Source: Myxococcales bacterium (lineage in GTDB: Bacteria; Myxococcota; Myxococcia; Myxococcales; JAJYLH01). From it: 64,000 nucleotides of DNA. Under the pieces are notes generated by a model that ran no database searches, was not told the origin of the DNA, and saw nothing but the letters and a program-made list of their open reading frames with translations. Positions 36,862 through 44,508 of the stretch are shown piece by piece. The translations under genes and the position numbers were made by a program. The stretch lies in assembly GCA_021787845.1 (NCBI GenBank), contig JAJYLH010000007.1:1-64000 (forward strand), written 5' to 3'. The first letter of the stretch is position 1. Each line of letters begins with the position of its first letter.

Positions 36862-39530
36862 CAGTCGGCTCCATAGCGCTTGATGAAGCGCATCTTCACG
36901 AAGTGGGTGAGGACCGAGTAGGCGACGACCGTCGCCAGCATCCACGGCCAGAAGGCGAGCGGCAGCGGGACGAGCCCGAGGTACGTGCCCGCCGCGGTGT
37001 ACGGCAGCGCTGCCGCTACCAGCATCACGAGGAGCGTTGTCGCCATCAAGGGCCAGCTCGCCCGGCTCTGGAAGAACGGCACCCGGTTGGTGCGGATGAT
37101 GTGGACGATCAAGGTCTGGGTGAGAATCGATTCGACGAACCAGCCGGTGTGGAAGAGCTCTTCCCAGTGCGCGGAGTGGGTCGATTTGAAGGCGATGCAG
37201 CCGAAGAAATAGAGCATCAGGAAGAACGTGGTGTAGTCGAAGATGGAGCTCATCGGGCCGATCCAGAGCATGAACTTCTTGATGCCCGCGATGTTCCACT
37301 TGCGCGGCTTCAAGAGGTACTCGTCGTCGACCTTGTCGGCGGGAATGCCGAGCTGGGAGAAGTCGTAGAGGAGGTTGTTGACGAGGACCTGGATCGGCGC
37401 CATCGGCAGGAACGGCAGGAAGTAGCTGCCACCGACGACGCTGAACATGTTCCCGAAGTTCGAGCTCGCCCCCATCTTGATGTACTTGATGATGTTCCCG
37501 AAGACCCGGCGCCCTTCGAGGATGCCGTCCTCCAGGACGAGGAGGCTGCGCTCCAGGAGGATGATGTCGGCGGACTCCTTCGCCACGTCGACGGCGCTGT
37601 CCACCGAGATGCCGGCGTCGGCGGTCTTCATCGCCGGCGCGTCGTTGATGCCGTCGCCCATGAACCCGACCACGTGCCCGCCGCGCTGGAGGGCGCGGAT
37701 GATGTCCTCCTTCTGCGCGGGCGTCAGGCGGGCGAAGACGTTCGCTCTCTCCGCGATGCCCACCAGCTCCGCTTCCGTCTTGCCTTTTAGCTCGTCGCCG
37801 GTGACCACGTGCTCGACCGCGAGGCCGACGTCGTGGCAGACCTTGCGGGTGACGAGCGCGTTGTCGCCGGTGAGAATCTTCGTCGCCACCCCGCTCTTCT
37901 TCAGCGCCAGAAGCGCCGCGGTCGCCGAGTCCTTCGGCGGGTCGAAGAACGCGAGGTAGCCGAGAAGGACGAGGTCGTTCTCGTCGGCCGCGAGAAACAT
38001 CTCCTTCTCGCGGGTGAATTCTCGATAGGCGAGGGCGACCACCCGGTAGCCGTCGCGCGAGAGGTGCTCGTACTCCTCGAGCAGGTCCTGCTCGATGACG
38101 TCGATGAGCGGGTGGACCTCGTCGTCGACCTGGTAGCGGGTGCAGACCCGGAAGAGCTCCTCCACCGCGCCCTTGCAGATGAGGACGTGGTCGCCCTCGT
38201 AGTCGATGACCACGCTCATGCGCTTGCGCTGGAAGTCGAAGGGAATCTCGTCGACCTTGCGGCAGGTGCGCTCGACGTCCAGATCCTCGTGCGCGAGGAT
38301 CGCCCGGTCCAAGAGGTTTCTGAGGCCGGTCTGGTAGTACGAGTTCATGTAGGCGTAGCGCAGCACGTCCTCGGAGGTGCGGTTGGTCACGTCGACGTAG
38401 CGCTCGAGCACCACCCGGTCCTGGGTCAGGGTGCCGGTCTTGTCGGTGCACAGAACGTCCATCGCGCCGAAGTTCTGGATGGCGTTCAACCGCTTGACGA
38501 TGACCCGCTTCTTCGACATCGCGGTGGCGCCCTTGGAGAGGTTCACCGTCACGATCATCGGCAGCATCTCCGGCGTGAGCCCCACGGCAACGGAAAGGCT
38601 GAACAGGAGCGCATTCACCCAGGGGTGCGCCGCGTTGTGCTTGGTGAGGACGACGATGACGAACACCGCCGCGACCATCACCACCATGAAGCGAATCATC
38701 AGCCAGGTGAAGCCTTCGACCCCACGGTCGAAGCTCGTCTGCACCCGCCGCTGGCCCAGGCGCGCGGAAATCGACCCGAAGTAGGTGCGGGCGCCAGTGT
38801 TGACGACGAGCCCGCGGGCGGTGCCGCTGAGCACATTCGAGCCCTGAAAACAGGCGTTTTGAAGGTCGATGGCGTTCTTGCCCCTGGTGTCGAGGGCCCC
38901 GGCGCTCTTCTCGATCGGCAGCGACTCGCCGGTCAGCGCCGCCTGGCTGACGAAGAAGTCCTTGGTCGAGACGAGCCGCAGGTCGGCCGGGATGATGTCG
39001 CCCGCCGCGAGCACCACCAGGTCGCCCGGCACCAGCTCCCTGAGCGGCCGCTCCGCTTCCTTCCCCTCCCGGACCACGGCACAGGTCGCCTTGATCATGG
39101 AGAGCAGCTTCTCCACCGCCAAGCTGGAGCGCCGCTCCTGGACGTAGCCGAGGGCGACGCTCAACACCACCATCAGCCCGACGACCGTCGCCGCGCGCGC
39201 GTCGCCCATCGCGGCGGAGACGAGGCCGATCACCAGGAGCTGGATGACGAGGGGATTCTTGGAGCGGTCGTAGATCTCGCCGAGGAAACCCCGCCGCCGG
39301 GCGTGCTCGACCTCGTTGGGGCCGACCCGCTCCCGACGCTCCTCGGCTTCGGTCTCGGAGAGCCCGATGTCGGAGGCGCCGAGCCGGTTGAACGCGTCGG
39401 ACACCGCGAGAGCGGCGCAGGAGAGCATCGCGTTCTCGCCCTCGACGCTGGCGGGGGTGCGCTCGCGCGGCGCCGGCGGCGGGCGCACGATGCTCGGCGG
39501 GACCGCTGCCGCCCCCGTGTTCTGGCTCAT
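36861..39530 (-). CDS. mgtA: Mg2+-importing P-type ATPase (MgtA/MgtB)
   Basis: 889-aa P-type ATPase of type IIIB. It has an N-terminal cytosolic domain (LSETEAEERRERVGPNEV), the actuator TGES loop (SQAALTGESLPIEK), phosphorylation site DKTGTLTQD (D363), KGA region in ICKGAVEEL, and the hinge GDGINDAPAMKTADAGIS. About ten transmembrane helices are present, four of them in the C-terminal MgtA-type domain. The start at 39530 is preceded by GGGGAGG; longer frames upstream are Arg/Gly-rich. An upstream small ORF overlaps the start by four bases (ATGA). Confidence 0.94.
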   Translation of the reverse strand: MSQNTGAAAVPPSIVRPPPAPRERTPASVEGENAMLSCAALAVSDAFNRLGASDIGLSETEAEERRERVGPNEVEHARRRGFLGEIYDRSKNPLVIQLLVIGLVSAAMGDARAATVVGLMVVLSVALGYVQERRSSLAVEKLLSMIKATCAVVREGKEAERPLRELVPGDLVVLAAGDIIPADLRLVSTKDFFVSQAALTGESLPIEKSAGALDTRGKNAIDLQNACFQGSNVLSGTARGLVVNTGARTYFGSISARLGQRRVQTSFDRGVEGFTWLMIRFMVVMVAAVFVIVVLTKHNAAHPWVNALLFSLSVAVGLTPEMLPMIVTVNLSKGATAMSKKRVIVKRLNAIQNFGAMDVLCTDKTGTLTQDRVVLERYVDVTNRTSEDVLRYAYMNSYYQTGLRNLLDRAILAHEDLDVERTCRKVDEIPFDFQRKRMSVVIDYEGDHVLICKGAVEELFRVCTRYQVDDEVHPLIDVIEQDLLEEYEHLSRDGYRVVALAYREFTREKEMFLAADENDLVLLGYLAFFDPPKDSATAALLALKKSGVATKILTGDNALVTRKVCHDVGLAVEHVVTGDELKGKTEAELVGIAERANVFARLTPAQKEDIIRALQRGGHVVGFMGDGINDAPAMKTADAGISVDSAVDVAKESADIILLERSLLVLEDGILEGRRVFGNIIKYIKMGASSNFGNMFSVVGGSYFLPFLPMAPIQVLVNNLLYDFSQLGIPADKVDDEYLLKPRKWNIAGIKKFMLWIGPMSSIFDYTTFFLMLYFFGCIAFKSTHSAHWEELFHTGWFVESILTQTLIVHIIRTNRVPFFQSRASWPLMATTLLVMLVAAALPYTAAGTYLGLVPLPLAFWPWMLATVVAYSVLTHFVKMRFIKRYGAD

Positions 39531-39658
39531 CGCCGCCTCCCCGCCGAGCGCGGGTCCGAAGGCCCCCGCCGCCGCTCTCCCTCGCGCAAGGTAGCCGGGC
39601 CCGCGAGCGCGCGCTCGAGCACGACGTCCGGCCGCCGGGGCTCGCTGCGATGCGACAT
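39527..39658 (-). CDS. 43-aa Arg/Pro-rich leader ORF overlapping mgtA
   Basis: Short open frame preceded by GAGAGGAG. It encodes an Arg/Pro-rich peptide (begins MSHRSEPRRPDVV, ends DPRSAGRRR). Its TGA overlaps the mgtA ATG (ATGA), so mgtA translation should depend on it. The Salmonella mgtA leader mgtL is also Arg/Pro-rich and controls mgtA by Mg2+ and proline availability. The similarity is in arrangement and composition, not sequence. High-GC DNA makes Arg/Pro-rich frames by chance, hence caution. Confidence 0.45.
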   Translation of the reverse strand: MSHRSEPRRPDVVLERALAGPATLREGERRRGPSDPRSAGRRR

Positions 39659-40205
39659 GGCGCGCTCCTCTCGCGGCGGGAAGCGCCCGCACGCCGCGGC
39701 CGTCCCGAGGCCCGCCGTCGCACCGGCGGCCGGCGCCTGACCCCCCGCGCGAGGACCATCCGGCACCGGCGCGCGCGCGGCGCCAGGCGGCAGGGCTCAC
39801 GCTGAGCGCATGCCCTCCCGCTCTGCACTGGCGGACCGGAGTCGCGCGGTCGCATCGAGGCTACCTCGCTAGGGCCAGGAGTTTCGCACCGAAAGGGGGA
39901 CTGTCGGCAACGCGGGCAGCCGAACGCCCGAAGGAGGCGCGGGGTAACACGCGCGTTGCGGGACGGTCAAGCCATCCGGCTCTCCCGGCGCCTTCGGTCG
40001 CGCGGCTTGCGAAGGGCCGGGCGCTCGGAACATGCCCATCCGGTTGACACACTTGGAGCCGGACGCATCAGTTTCCGGGTCGGATGCGGCGTCCCGAGCC
40101 AACCCGGGCACTGACGTGCTCGGCTCCAACGTCCGGCAAGTGTGTCAACCGGATAGGCATCGGTCGGAACGGCGGACGGCGAGGGCAGGTTAGACTTGGC
40201 GATCG
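39659..40205. other. Long 5' region of mgtA and divergent gene
   Basis: About 550 bases with no well-supported gene. It holds very GC-rich sequence (39670-39800) which may fold in the mgtA leader RNA, and the inverted repeat at 40032-40160. I looked for M-box (ykoK) riboswitch elements on the minus strand and saw none that I could defend. Confidence 0.5.
40032..40160. repeat. Inverted repeat with TTGACACACTTG arms
   Basis: Left arm ATGCCCATCCGGTTGACACA..., 40032-40065, and its inverted copy ending CAACCGGATAGGCAT (40130-40160) share about 31 bases, with one mismatch and a 3-base indel. The ~64-bp centre is GC-rich. Each arm includes a consensus -35 box TTGACA pointing inward, but no good -10 follows at 17 bases. 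It may be a small mobile repeat. Confidence 0.7.
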
Positions 40206-40550
40206 ATGCGGCGCTTCGTCCATCAGCTCGTCGATCGGCTGCGCGACCCGCAGGCGCGGCTGTCGCGCAACCGCAATTTCTCCTTGTTCGCGTCCCCTTC
40301 CGGCGAGCGCGCGCTCAGGGTCCATCGTCACCTGCGCTCGCTCGAGCACGACCTCGCCCGTCATCGTGACGAAGCCGAGCTCCGGGTCGAAGAACGCACC
40401 GGCGGGGTCCGGTTGGTGGTGGAAATCGCTTCCTTGAGGCTCGTGCGCACCGCGCTCTTGAGCGACGATGAGGTCGTGCTCGTCGCGGACGGCGACGGCC
40501 CCCTGGCGGAAGCGCTCCTGCCCTACGTCAGACGCGCGCGGCCGGCCTGA
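40206..40550 (+). CDS. Hypothetical protein
   Basis: 114-aa soluble basic protein, rich in Arg/Leu and probably helical at the N-terminus, with beta character in the middle (LRVEERTGGVRLVVEIASLR). No motif or membrane segment is recognised. There is no Shine-Dalgarno; TTAGACT lies about ten bases before the ATG, which would fit a leaderless transcript. It is divergent from mgtA and convergent with the DUF3501 gene. Confidence 0.65.
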   Translation: MRRFVHQLVDRLRDPQARLSRNRNFSLFASPSGERALRVHRHLRSLEHDLARHRDEAELRVEERTGGVRLVVEIASLRLVRTALLSDDEVVLVADGDGPLAEALLPYVRRARPA

Positions 40551-40578
40551 GCGCCCGGGAAGGAATCGACCAGACAAT

Positions 40579-40700
40579 TCCGTTCCCGCTCATCGAAGAG
40601 CGCAGTCGAGGCACGGGCGGAAACGCTCGGGATCGCTCGCTCTTCGACGAAGTTCATCCTGAGCTGGCCGAGGTGCTCAGGGTGAGCGGTCCCGGGCTCC
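40579..40700. repeat. Degenerate REP-like repeats between convergent genes
   Basis: The gap between the 40206 gene and the DUF3501 gene (40781) contains GAGCGCAGTCGAGG, GACGAAGTTCATCCTGAGC and GAGGTGCTCAGGGTGAGCGG, fragments of the same REP type as at 8781. They are degenerate and partly inverted. Confidence 0.5.
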
Positions 40701-40780
40701 ACGAGTCGTCTGACCCATTCTTCTCTGGCTGCCGAAGAGCCCGCGGCCTCGAAGGAGGGTGGTTTCGCTTTCGGGGGGCG

Positions 40781-41374
40781 CTAGGCGGTTTCGAGGTCCG
40801 CGGCCAGCGCCAGCACCTGCTCGGGCGGCAGCACCGCTTCCGCCTGGTACGCCGGGTGGTCGACCCGGAACCGGACGTTTCCCGCCAGGCCTTCCTGCCG
40901 GAAGGCGGCTCGGGTCCCTTCCGGCAGCTCGAACTTGAGGTAGTGGACGCTGGAGATCCGGTCGCTTCCGATCTGCCGGGCGTCGAAGGCCGGCGTCACC
41001 GGCGGCAGGCGTCCGACCTTGAGCTGGATGACACCGCTGTCGAGCCCCAGGAGCGCTTTGAGCTGGGCGTCGCGGACAGTCTCGTCCGGATACTCGATGA
41101 GGAGCGTCGCCGACAGCTCGCGGTCGCCCGGGACCAACTCGTTGTAGGTCTCCACCTCGGCCCGGATATCCGGGGGCTGCGAGAGGTGCTCGACCCGAAT
41201 CATCTCCTGGATCTGGTAGCGGACGGTGTCGCGGTTCTCGAACAAGAGCGACATGTGGTCGCCCAGCGCCACCCGGCGCGCCTTCTTCTTCTCCATCATC
41301 TCCGCGCGCATCCGCTCGCGCGCGGCTTCGTAGGCCTTCGAGTCCAGAATCTCGCTCAGGTCGATCGGCCGCAT
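40781..41374 (-). CDS. DUF3501 family protein
   Basis: 197-aa protein matching DUF3501: KKKARRVALGDHMSLLFENRDTVRYQIQEMIRVE near the N-terminus, then ETYNELVPGDRELSATLLIEY. The family is usually found beside rubrerythrin and a CCG-domain Fe-S protein, as here, and is linked to oxidative stress in microaerophiles and anaerobes, but has no known activity. It is the last gene of the minus-strand trio. A GATCGG element lies in the gap before it. Confidence 0.88.
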   Translation of the reverse strand: MRPIDLSEILDSKAYEAARERMRAEMMEKKKARRVALGDHMSLLFENRDTVRYQIQEMIRVEHLSQPPDIRAEVETYNELVPGDRELSATLLIEYPDETVRDAQLKALLGLDSGVIQLKVGRLPPVTPAFDARQIGSDRISSVHYLKFELPEGTRAAFRQEGLAGNVRFRVDHPAYQAEAVLPPEQVLALAADLETA

Positions 41375-41400
41375 GGCTCCACGCTCCTCCCTTTCGTCGT

Positions 41401-41436
41401 GATCGGACCGATCGGTCGGATCGGACCGATCAGCCT
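41401..41436. repeat. GATCGG palindromic element, copy 4
   Basis: Four units (GATCGGACC, GATCGGTCG, GATCGGACC, GATCAGCCT) in the gap between the Fe-S protein and DUF3501 genes. The last unit overlaps the Fe-S gene's stop codon (41430-41432), so the repeat ends the reading frame. Confidence 0.88.
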
Positions 41437-42803
41437 GAACCCTCTGGCTCCTTCGGCACCGGCGTCGAAAAGCCGCCTTCCTCCGGCGCGCGGTAGGCCC
41501 GCGACAGAATCTGCGTCGGGTGCAGTGCGGTTCGCCCGAGCGCCTGCTGGAATTGCACCGCCGCCAGCGGGCAGTCCGTCGCCAGCTCCTGCGCGTGCTT
41601 CTCCTCCAGCTCGTCGAACGCCTTCTTTCCCGCCTTGAGCGAGAGCTCGAAGAACTCGGTCTTCATCGCCCAGGTGCCGTCGTGCCCGCAGCACCGCTCC
41701 ACCTGCTCGACCTCGGTGCCGGGAATCGCCCGCATCAGGTCCCGCGAGCGGTAGCCGATGTTCTGCGCCCGCAGGTGGCAAGGCACGTGGTAGGCGACCG
41801 AGACCGGCGTCGACTGGAAGGAGCGGTTCAGCTTCCCGGCCCGTTTGAGCTTGAAGAGGTACTCGTTCACGTCCATCACCGCCGCGGCCACCTCCTTGGC
41901 TTCCGCGGTGCCGAGGAGCGTCGGGACCTCCTTGCGCATCGTCAGGGAGCAGGTCGGGTTGATGGCCAGAATCCGATAGCCCTGCCGGACGAGGGGCAGG
42001 AGCGCTTCCACATTGGACTTGGCCTCCTGCCTGGCGAAATCGATGTCGCCCCCGTCCAGGGCGGGCATCCCGCAACAGTTCTGCTTCGGGCTCTTCACCT
42101 CGACGCCGTTCTTCCGGAGCACGTCGACCGTCGCCTGACCCAACTCCGGCCGGTTGAAGTTCACGAAGCAGGTGTGGAAGAGCGCGACCTTCCCGTGCTC
42201 GCCGCGGTCGACCCCGAGCTCCCGCCGGTGGTTGCGAAACCAGTCCTCGAACGTCTCGCCGTGGAAGTCGGGCAAGAGCTTGTCGCGATGGATGCCGAGG
42301 GTCTTCTCCATCACGAAGCGCTGCAGGCGGTTGCGGTTGCCCCAGTTGGCGAGGGTCGGGTTGAGCTTCGCGAGACGGCCGAGGCGGTCTGGATTGCCGA
42401 GCACCCTCTCCCGCCGGCCGACACCGTCCCGCTTCGCGTCCTGCGCCTTCTTGCGCAGCATCAGCCGGGGGAAGTCGAGCTGCCATTCGTGCCCGTCGTC
42501 CGGCGTGTAGGGGCACTTCACGTAGCAAAGCTTGCACTGGTAGCAAGTCTCGCAAGTGCGATCGATCTCCTCCGGCGTCAGCGCGAGCACGTTCCCGTCG
42601 CGGGCGTCCACGAAGGAGAACAGCAGCGGAAACGTCGGGCAAAAGCCGAAGCACATCCGGCATCCGTGACAGATGTCGAAGACGCGGGTCAGCTCCCTCT
42701 CGAGCGCCGGGCGCTCCCAGAACTTCGGCTGGTTGGGGTCGTAGCTCAAGCCCTCGGTCGGCTTCGGGTCGATGCGGTGGGCGGCAGGGCTCTTGTCTGG
42801 CAT
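41430..42803 (-). CDS. CCG-domain Fe-S oxidoreductase (GlpC/HdrD-like)
   Basis: 457-aa soluble protein. Two [4Fe-4S] ferredoxin-type clusters are near the N-terminus (CHGCRMCFGFCPTFP and CETCYQCKLCYVKCPYTP). Two CCG/cysteine-rich domains follow (NCCGMPALDGGD, NPTCSLTMRKE; then PCHLRAQNIGYR, RCCGHDGTWAMK). This is the HdrD/GlpC architecture used in electron transfer to quinones or disulfides. Operon partners rubrerythrin (upstream) and DUF3501 (downstream) suggest a peroxide-detoxifying electron route. It starts at 42803, AGGA eight bases upstream. The stop codon lies within a GATCGG repeat. Confidence 0.9.
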   Translation of the reverse strand: MPDKSPAAHRIDPKPTEGLSYDPNQPKFWERPALERELTRVFDICHGCRMCFGFCPTFPLLFSFVDARDGNVLALTPEEIDRTCETCYQCKLCYVKCPYTPDDGHEWQLDFPRLMLRKKAQDAKRDGVGRRERVLGNPDRLGRLAKLNPTLANWGNRNRLQRFVMEKTLGIHRDKLLPDFHGETFEDWFRNHRRELGVDRGEHGKVALFHTCFVNFNRPELGQATVDVLRKNGVEVKSPKQNCCGMPALDGGDIDFARQEAKSNVEALLPLVRQGYRILAINPTCSLTMRKEVPTLLGTAEAKEVAAAVMDVNEYLFKLKRAGKLNRSFQSTPVSVAYHVPCHLRAQNIGYRSRDLMRAIPGTEVEQVERCCGHDGTWAMKTEFFELSLKAGKKAFDELEEKHAQELATDCPLAAVQFQQALGRTALHPTQILSRAYRAPEEGGFSTPVPKEPEGSG

Positions 42804-42877
42804 GGCGGGATCCTGGAAAAAAGGAGGGCGGCGCTGCTCTTCGGAGCGCCGCCGCTCCCCTGGTCCCCCGCTCGAAG

Positions 42878-43297
42878 CTACTCGATCGACTTCAGCCCCT
42901 GCGCGAACCGTCCGGCGTGCGACTTCTCGGCCTTGGCCAACGTCTCGAACCAGTCCGCGATTTCCGCAAAGCCCTCTTCGCGCGCGGTCTTGGCCATCCC
43001 CGGGTACATGTCGGTGTACTCGTGGGTCTCGCCGTGGACCGCCGCGCGCAGGTTCTTCGCCGTCTCGCCGATGGGAAGCCCGGTCGCCGGGTCGCCGACC
43101 CGCCTCAGGTAGTCGAGGTGCCCGTGAGCGTGACCGGTCTCGCCCTCCGCCGTGTCCCGGAAGAGCCCGGCGATGTCCGGGTAGCCTTCGACGTCCGCCT
43201 GCTTCGCGAAGTACAAGTAGCGCCGGTTCGCTTGGCTCTCGCCGGCGAAAGCGGCCTTCAGGTTGTCGTGCGTCTTGGAGCCCTTGAGCTCGGCCAT
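42878..43297 (-). CDS. Rubrerythrin (ferritin-like, no rubredoxin domain)
   Basis: 139-aa four-helix di-iron protein that reduces hydrogen peroxide. Iron ligands are in AFAGESQANRRYLYFA, DTAEGETGHAHGH, VHGETHEYTDMYP and KAEKSHAGRF. The usual C-terminal rubredoxin-like Cys4 domain is missing, so the electron donor must be another protein, probably the CCG Fe-S protein encoded downstream in the same direction (75-bp gap). Several rubrerythrins in this gene trio are equally short. Confidence 0.94.
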   Translation of the reverse strand: MAELKGSKTHDNLKAAFAGESQANRRYLYFAKQADVEGYPDIAGLFRDTAEGETGHAHGHLDYLRRVGDPATGLPIGETAKNLRAAVHGETHEYTDMYPGMAKTAREEGFAEIADWFETLAKAEKSHAGRFAQGLKSIE

Positions 43298-43589
43298 GGT
43301 TCGTCACTCCTCGCGGGGCGTCCCCGCGCCGAACGGGACCGCTTCGGCAAGGCTCACGTCCGTCCCGTTCCGAAAAGGACGCGGCCGCAGATGGTCAGTG
43401 GGAGCGCTTCACCTCCCGACAGGCCAAGCAACCCGCGGGAGAGCGGCTCGTGCGTTTCGATGCCGGAGCCGGCCGCGAGATTCTGACGGGGGCCGCACCC
43501 GGTCGAACGCTCCAGTCGTGAACCTGGGAACCCGCTGGCGCCATCGGCATCGGCGCCGGCGCGACACCGAGGCCAGCCCGCCGGACCGC

Positions 43590-44486
43590 CTACCGGAAGA
43601 GCTGCCGGACGACCGCGGTGAGCCCGAGCGGATTGCCGACCTCTGGCTTGTGGAACGGCTCCAGCGCTTCGAGGAAGAACTCCGCGGTCTGGAATCGCGC
43701 CTCGGGATCGCGCTGGAACGCGGTCTCGAGCGCTTCCCAGAGGCCGGCGGGCACCTCCGGGCGAAGCTCCCGCAGCGGCTGCGGCCGGGCGCGAAGGATC
43801 TCCTGCGCGATGCGGTCCGGGCTCTCGCCGCGAAACGGGCGACGGCCGGCGAGCGCCTCGTAGAGCAGCACCGCTACCGCCCAGAGGTCGACCCGCGGGT
43901 TCACCTCGGCGCCTTCGACCTGCTCGGGGGCGAGGTAGCTGGGCTTGCCGAAGCTCTGCCCCTCGCCCACGACCGCGCGCGGGCGCGCGACGCCGAAGTC
44001 GCCGAGCTTCACCTCGCCCGCGTGGGAGACGTAGACGTTCGACGGGGTCACGTCGCAGTGGACGAGCCGCAGGTGGCGGCCGGAGGAGGAGAAGGCGGCG
44101 TGCGCGTAGGCGAGCGCGTCGAGGACGCACATCGCGAGGTGGACCGCGAGCTCGACGGGCAGGACGACCCGCAGCTCCTGGCACCGGTGGAGGATGGTGG
44201 CGAGGTCGCGGCCGTCGACCAGCTCCATCGCGATGAAGTAGATGTCGTCGACCACCCCGGAGTCGAAGATCCGGACGATGTGCGGATGGTCGAGGCAGCG
44301 GGCGATGTCGGCCTCGCCGGTGAAGAGGTCGACGTAGGCCGATTCCCGGCTGAAGGCGGGGAGCAGCCGCTTGAGCGCGACCTCGCGGCCCAGGCCGGGG
44401 CCGTCGGCGACGCGCGCGCGGTAGACCTCGGCCATCCCGCCGCGGGCGATGAGCGAAAGAATCTCGTAGCGTCCAAAGCGCCCCAT
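43590..44486 (-). CDS. Ser/Thr protein kinase, short soluble form
   Basis: 298-aa Hanks-type kinase without membrane or sensor domain. It has a glycine loop ARGGMAEVY, Lys39 (VALKRL), the catalytic loop HCDVTPSN (143-150, Cys in place of Arg of HRD), DFG at 163-165 and YLAPEQ. HCD-type kinases with PSN are frequent in myxobacteria. The frame extends upstream to 44594 but is Arg/Ser-rich; I start at 44486. The 292-bp gap after it (to rubrerythrin) holds no recognised gene or repeat. It lies just downstream of the lipoprotein gene. Confidence 0.9.
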   Translation of the reverse strand: MGRFGRYEILSLIARGGMAEVYRARVADGPGLGREVALKRLLPAFSRESAYVDLFTGEADIARCLDHPHIVRIFDSGVVDDIYFIAMELVDGRDLATILHRCQELRVVLPVELAVHLAMCVLDALAYAHAAFSSSGRHLRLVHCDVTPSNVYVSHAGEVKLGDFGVARPRAVVGEGQSFGKPSYLAPEQVEGAEVNPRVDLWAVAVLLYEALAGRRPFRGESPDRIAQEILRARPQPLRELRPEVPAGLWEALETAFQRDPEARFQTAEFFLEALEPFHKPEVGNPLGLTAVVRQLFR

Positions 44487-44508
44487 CGAAGCCCAACAGA
44501 CAAGTGAA

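Noticed and set aside
36864-39740. Long open frames on both strands across the mgtA gene (over 600 codons on the plus strand)
   Set aside because: They are antisense shadows of a well-supported P-type ATPase in GC-rich DNA; their products are Arg/Asp/His-rich low-complexity with no ribosome sites.
39659-40205. Mg2+ riboswitch (M-box) upstream of mgtA
   Set aside because: No conserved ykoK-leader segments could be recognised by eye on the minus strand; the leader ORF explains the arrangement better.
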